From contig JAGGWL010000267.1 in the NCBI GenBank assembly GCA_021157555.1, positions 1 through 9,281 on the forward strand: 9,281 nt of DNA, read 5' to 3'. The notes beneath the pieces were generated by a model, which saw only the letters and a list, made by a program, of their open reading frames with translations, was not told the origin of the DNA and made no database searches. The position numbers were made by a program, and so were the translations under genes. Shown in pieces: positions 6,009-9,281 of this stretch (position 1 is the first letter of the stretch; every line of letters begins with the position of its first letter). This DNA comes from Deltaproteobacteria bacterium (lineage in GTDB: Bacteria > Desulfobacterota > Desulfobacteria > Desulfobacterales > BuS5).

Positions 6009-7622
6009 CTATTCCAGCTTTGTATACCGCCTGGGATCAAATGCATTTCTTATCCCTTCACCAACAAAGACGCCGCACATCATCACAATAAATAAAGCCA
6101 GCGAAGGATAAAGGATAAGCCACCATGCCCACCTGTATTGCTGGGCCTGAAACAAAAGTTCACCCCAGCTAGGGGTTGGAGGCGGCAGCCCAAAACCAAG
6201 GTAATCAAGCGCAGCGAGGGAGCCTATTGCTCCTACCAGCGAAAATGGAAAAAATGTTATAACCGGCGCAGTCGCATTTGGAAGGATATGCTTGAATATT
6301 ATCTTGCCTGAAGATACACCCAGACATTTTGCAGCTTCAACAAAAGGCTGCTGCCGTAATCGCAGGAATTCAGCCCTGATATAATACGAAATCCCGATCC
6401 AGTTAAAAAGTCCATAACAGACCAGCAAAAGAGAAAAACTCCGCCCATAAACAGAGCCCATAAGAATCATAATATAGAGAAACGGCAGCGCACTCCATAT
6501 CTCAATCAGGCGCTGGCAGCCAATATCAACAAAGCCACCATAATACCCCTGTATTGCACCGGTAAAGATACCCAGAGCCATTGAGCATACAACAAGCAAG
6601 AGACCAAATGTAAGTGAAGTTCTGAGCCCGTAAAGAATTCTTGCCAGAACATCACGGCCTGCTCCATCAATTCCCAAAAGATGCTGAGGCACAGGATGGA
6701 AAGGAAACCTTACATCGTTTTTTATAAAATTTGCAATATAATGCTTACCGTTTATAATAAGTTTATAAGAATCGACAGGCTTTGAAAATCGTTTTTCCAC
6801 AAAAGATAACAGGCTTTCTCTCTCTTTATCTAAAATTTTGTCCCATATTCCTGATACCTGATTCAGACTTGTAATCTTGATAACGGCAGATTCATGATTT
6901 TTTTTAAAAATCAGTCTGTATGTTGCCCCGAGTTCTTCTTTTTCCCGGAACGTCAGCCTGACGGTTTTAGGATTTTTTTTTCTTGGAGAAAAATTTGAAA
7001 GGGATATCTCAATTTTTTTGCCGGATTGATTATTTGTTTTAAATATAACGCATGGGGATTTAATATTGTCAAACCGCTTTATCACTGCGCCTCGGAGTTC
7101 CTCAGGAAGGTCGAAATAATCAGTCAGAACGAGTCCCTTAACCTTATTTTTTCCCTTACCGATAAAGGGATGAAAAGAGGTTGATCCGGCAATGGAATAA
7201 TCTTTTTTTATATTAACATTGCCTATCAATGGCAGGGGCGCAATCTCCAGACAAACATTGTTCGAGACTTCGATTGAACCGGGTTCTATACTTTCAAATG
7301 GGCCAAAAGGAATCGGCGGAAATAGCATAAAATTATCCGGATTATCAGTAAAAAGACTGCTATTATTGATCTTTTTATAATCCGGCCTGGTTTGTTTGCC
7401 GTTTTTATTAAAAATATCCTCAGAATAAAACTCAAATACAGGGAAAAATGAATTTCCGTTAAATCTGATATATATTGGAACGTTATTACACAGCAGTTCC
7501 GAGCAAAGACTCAGCAAATACAAAACAACAAGAATCCATAAAGCGAAATAAGCGATCCTGACCTCTTTGAACCGCTGCAGCCTCTTTAACGTTAATGGGT
7601 TTTTGAAAATTTTTTCCAGCAT
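6009..7622 (-). CDS. yejE: ABC transporter permease, YejE-like, with large extra periplasmic domain
   Basis: Inner-membrane permease of an oligopeptide-class importer, 537 residues; E. coli YejE has about 341. The N terminus and first membrane segment (about 23-44) are followed by the family's FPPIPFGPFES (101-111). A segment of about 195 residues (114-308) then intervenes before the usual HPVPQHLLGIDGAGRDVLAR (309-328) and five further membrane segments. The EAA loop that contacts the ATPase is intact (EAAKCLG at 429-435, ILPNA at 446-450), as is the FGLPPPTPSWG stretch near the end. The insert is hydrophilic, rich in beta-like alternation, and should lie in the periplasm. The gene starts 50 bases after the YejB-like gene with only a weak ribosome binding site and ends 3 bases before the OppD-like ATPase gene. 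The family call is firm; the insert is unrecognised. Confidence 0.9.
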   Translation of the reverse strand: MLEKIFKNPLTLKRLQRFKEVRIAYFALWILVVLYLLSLCSELLCNNVPIYIRFNGNSFFPVFEFYSEDIFNKNGKQTRPDYKKINNSSLFTDNPDNFMLFPPIPFGPFESIEPGSIEVSNNVCLEIAPLPLIGNVNIKKDYSIAGSTSFHPFIGKGKNKVKGLVLTDYFDLPEELRGAVIKRFDNIKSPCVIFKTNNQSGKKIEISLSNFSPRKKNPKTVRLTFREKEELGATYRLIFKKNHESAVIKITSLNQVSGIWDKILDKERESLLSFVEKRFSKPVDSYKLIINGKHYIANFIKNDVRFPFHPVPQHLLGIDGAGRDVLARILYGLRTSLTFGLLLVVCSMALGIFTGAIQGYYGGFVDIGCQRLIEIWSALPFLYIMILMGSVYGRSFSLLLVCYGLFNWIGISYYIRAEFLRLRQQPFVEAAKCLGVSSGKIIFKHILPNATAPVITFFPFSLVGAIGSLAALDYLGFGLPPPTPSWGELLFQAQQYRWAWWLILYPSLALFIVMMCGVFVGEGIRNAFDPRRYTKLE

Positions 7623-7672
7623 ATTATGTTTTCTAAAAATAGACCTTGAGATGGCAAAGGCAGCAGCGCCGC

Positions 7673-8716
7673 TTATTTTTTTTGAAAATTAATTCTCGGA
7701 TCAATAATAACGTATGCAAAGTCAGATATGATATTGCCAAGCAGTCCCAAAATAGATGTTAATGATAAAATGCCCATGAATACAGGGTAATCACGGCCGA
7801 CAATCGATTCAAGGCTCAGCCTTCCCATTCCGGGAATCTCAAAAACCTGTTCAATAATCACCGATCCTGCAAACATTATGGAGAGTATGGAACCGAATCC
7901 GGTGGCTATAGGGATCAGTGAATTTCGCAGGGCATGACCCCATACCGCCCTGCTGTAACTACCGCCTTTTGCAAGAACGGTGCGAATATAATCCTTGCCG
8001 ATCTGATCGAGCAGTGAATTTTTCATAAGAAGCGTAAGAACGGCAAAATTGCCGATCATATAGCATAGTACTGGAAGAAACATATGCATGAAAATATCTT
8101 TCGCTTTTTCATACAACGAAAAATCCATGAAATATTCCGAATGGAATCCTGTAACAGGAAAAAAATCCCATAAACCTTCCACCGTACCGCAGAAAAACAT
8201 CTTCAAAACCATTCCAAAGGCAAACGCAGGAACGGCATATCCGGCAAAGACGATAATGCTTGAAACCAGATCGAACATCTTGTTATGTTTAAGGGCTTTT
8301 AAAATTCCCAATGGAATACATATAATGTAAGAAAGAATAAAACCTGTAACGCCAAATACAAGTGAGACCTTAAAACGTTCTTTGATAAGCTGCCAGGCAG
8401 TCTTGTTGGGAAATTTATACGATTCCATCTTCATCCCGAGCCGGTCGCGCACAAGCCATTTCCAGTAACGCTTTGCAAAAGGCTGATCAAAACCATAATG
8501 TTCTTCTATAGACTTGCGCTGTTCTTTGGAAATGGATCCTATTTCTCCGACACCAGCTGCGGATTCAGCACTTCCGATCCCTTTCATCCTCATGACAGCC
8601 TGTTCCACAGGGCCTCCAGGAATAAATTGCGTCAACCCGAAACATAAAAACGTGATTCCTATAAAAGTGGGAATCACTAAAAAAAATCTTTTTATAAAAT
8701 AATCGAATTTTTCCAT
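7673..8716 (-). CDS. yejB: ABC transporter permease, YejB-like
   Basis: First gene of the operon, an inner-membrane permease of 347 residues (E. coli YejB has 364). It starts YFIKRFFLVIPTFIGITF, the typical first membrane segment (about 9-30). The YejB/DppB periplasmic stretch FIPGGPVEQAV (31-41) and YGFDQPFAKRYWKWL (74-88) follow. Five more membrane segments lie near 117-140, 150-176, 208-230, 268-290 and 312-337. The coupling loop DYIRTVLAKGGSYSRAV...HALRNSLIPI (242-270) matches the family. I chose the ATG at 8714-8716 from the family's start; a GTG at 8770 would add 18 residues that do not look like a permease N terminus. It should form the translocation pore with the YejE-like subunit. 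No periplasmic binding protein gene is adjacent on the visible side. Confidence 0.92.
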   Translation of the reverse strand: MEKFDYFIKRFFLVIPTFIGITFLCFGLTQFIPGGPVEQAVMRMKGIGSAESAAGVGEIGSISKEQRKSIEEHYGFDQPFAKRYWKWLVRDRLGMKMESYKFPNKTAWQLIKERFKVSLVFGVTGFILSYIICIPLGILKALKHNKMFDLVSSIIVFAGYAVPAFAFGMVLKMFFCGTVEGLWDFFPVTGFHSEYFMDFSLYEKAKDIFMHMFLPVLCYMIGNFAVLTLLMKNSLLDQIGKDYIRTVLAKGGSYSRAVWGHALRNSLIPIATGFGSILSIMFAGSVIIEQVFEIPGMGRLSLESIVGRDYPVFMGILSLTSILGLLGNIISDFAYVIIDPRINFQKK

Positions 8717-8945
8717 GGCATTAATCCGTTGACAAGTTGTATGATAAGAAACGGGTATAAAATACATCACTCATCCCATATATGCAAGTTACCTTCCAAC
8801 CACATGATATATAGTTCCTAAACATCAGAACAAACAAAGTGTACAATTCTTTTAAAAATTAACCTATTACCCAACATGACATTGACTGTGATACTATTAT
8901 ATGAGAATATTTAAGTATAAAATAATTACAAAAAAAGGATAAATA
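8717..8945. promoter_or_regulatory. Divergent intergenic region with likely promoters for both sides
   Basis: This AT-rich gap separates the minus-strand transporter operon from the plus-strand gene at 8946, so both promoters are expected here. For the plus side, TTGACT at 8882-8887 is a plausible -35 with a weak -10 around 8905-8910. Another TTGACA (8729-8734) has a TATAAA 21 bases on, too far for a normal promoter. For the minus side, TTGCAT and TATTTT separated by 17 bases are a weak match (about 8748-8776). I see no riboswitch or clear operator. Confidence 0.4.
8935..8939 (+). promoter_or_regulatory. Ribosome binding site of the terminal envelope-protein gene
   Basis: AAGGA lies 6 bases before the ATG at 8946 and supports that start. 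Confidence 0.65.
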
Positions 8946-9281
8946 ATGAATAAAAAACAGATTACTGGTATCTGTATTGCTGTGGTATTAATCGCCATTT
9001 ATATAGGGATTAAAACATACGCATCGAACGTAGCAGAAGAAAACGTAAATAACGCCATAGCAAAAGCTGCCAACTTTGCTGATATTGATTACAAAAAAGT
9101 CAGTATTGATCTGCCTGGGATGGATGTACGTATTTCAGATATTTTTATTTCTCCAGTTAATACCACAAAAAAGATAAAAATTGATGAAATTATAATTCAT
9201 GACATAGATGGCAAATCTGATATACCTGCATTTTTATCAATAGCATGTAATGGAATAGCGTTAAGATTCAAAGACCTTGGA
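8946..9281 (+). CDS. Membrane-anchored envelope protein of unknown function (partial, 3' end outside window)
   Basis: The frame is open from ATG 8946 to the window end (112 codons) and continues beyond it. MNKK is followed by a hydrophobic segment (about residues 6-22, ITGICIAVVLIAIYIGI), a signal anchor or uncleaved signal peptide. The rest should be periplasmic. It has an alternating beta-like pattern, with VSIDLPGMDVRISDIFISP and then IKIDEIIIHDIDGKSDIP. That style recalls AsmA/DUF748- or DUF945-like envelope proteins, but no diagnostic motif is visible and I do not assign a family. It is transcribed divergently from the transporter operon and is not a typical substrate-binding protein: there is no lipobox and no SBP_bac_5-like start. 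A clear ribosome binding site supports the start. Confidence 0.75.
   Translation, partial: MNKKQITGICIAVVLIAIYIGIKTYASNVAEENVNNAIAKAANFADIDYKKVSIDLPGMDVRISDIFISPVNTTKKIKIDEIIIHDIDGKSDIPAFLSIACNGIALRFKDLG

Noticed and set aside
8729..8761. TTGACA and TATAAA as a plus-strand promoter
   Set aside because: The boxes are 21 bases apart, too far for a standard sigma-70 promoter, and they lie about 190 bases from the gene start.

Overview
The window looks like chromosome from an AT-rich Gram-negative bacterium. The gene families (a DUF4143 ATPase, a split Yej-type peptide importer, several kinds of dispersed palindromic repeat) recall sulfate-reducing Desulfobacterota/Desulfobacterales, but this is an impression from memory. 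There is no rRNA, tRNA or marker gene to prove it.

Left part (1-2468): a gene-poor, repeat-rich stretch around one AAA ATPase gene. It opens with a strong hairpin (7-57). Coding-like but interrupted minus-strand tracts follow (205-647), probably remains of a decayed gene or mobile element. The minus-strand AAA_14/DUF4143 ATPase gene (648-1964) has a large inverted repeat just upstream of its start (1994-2066). Next come a perfect 28-bp palindrome bounded by 10-bp direct repeats (2194-2245), a 9-bp imperfect tandem repeat (2301-2327) and an orphan 3' gene tail (2360-2434).

Middle (2469-3914): a plus-strand gene for a 481-residue protein. It has a Lys/Thr/Ala-rich histone-tail-like N terminus, a long Lys/Glu/Ala helical repeat, one membrane segment and a small helical C-terminal domain. 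Its repeat region contains a recent in-frame 240-bp-period duplication. A hairpin repeat (3974-4005) separates it from the convergent operon that follows.

Right part (4063-8716): a tight minus-strand operon for an ABC importer of the oligopeptide class (YejB/E/F type). Its order is YejB-like permease, YejE-like permease with an extra domain of about 195 residues, OppD-like ATPase, OppF-like ATPase. The two ATPases are separate but overlapping genes, whereas in E. coli YejF they are one fused chain. No substrate-binding protein gene is seen in the window. A divergent gene (8946 onward, cut by the window end) begins a membrane-anchored envelope protein of unknown function.

The transporter operon is a confident functional assignment. 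The KAP-type membrane protein, the enlarged YejE and the repeat elements are the least ordinary items. I see no clear sign of a novel multi-gene system such as a defence island, CRISPR array or biosynthetic cluster.
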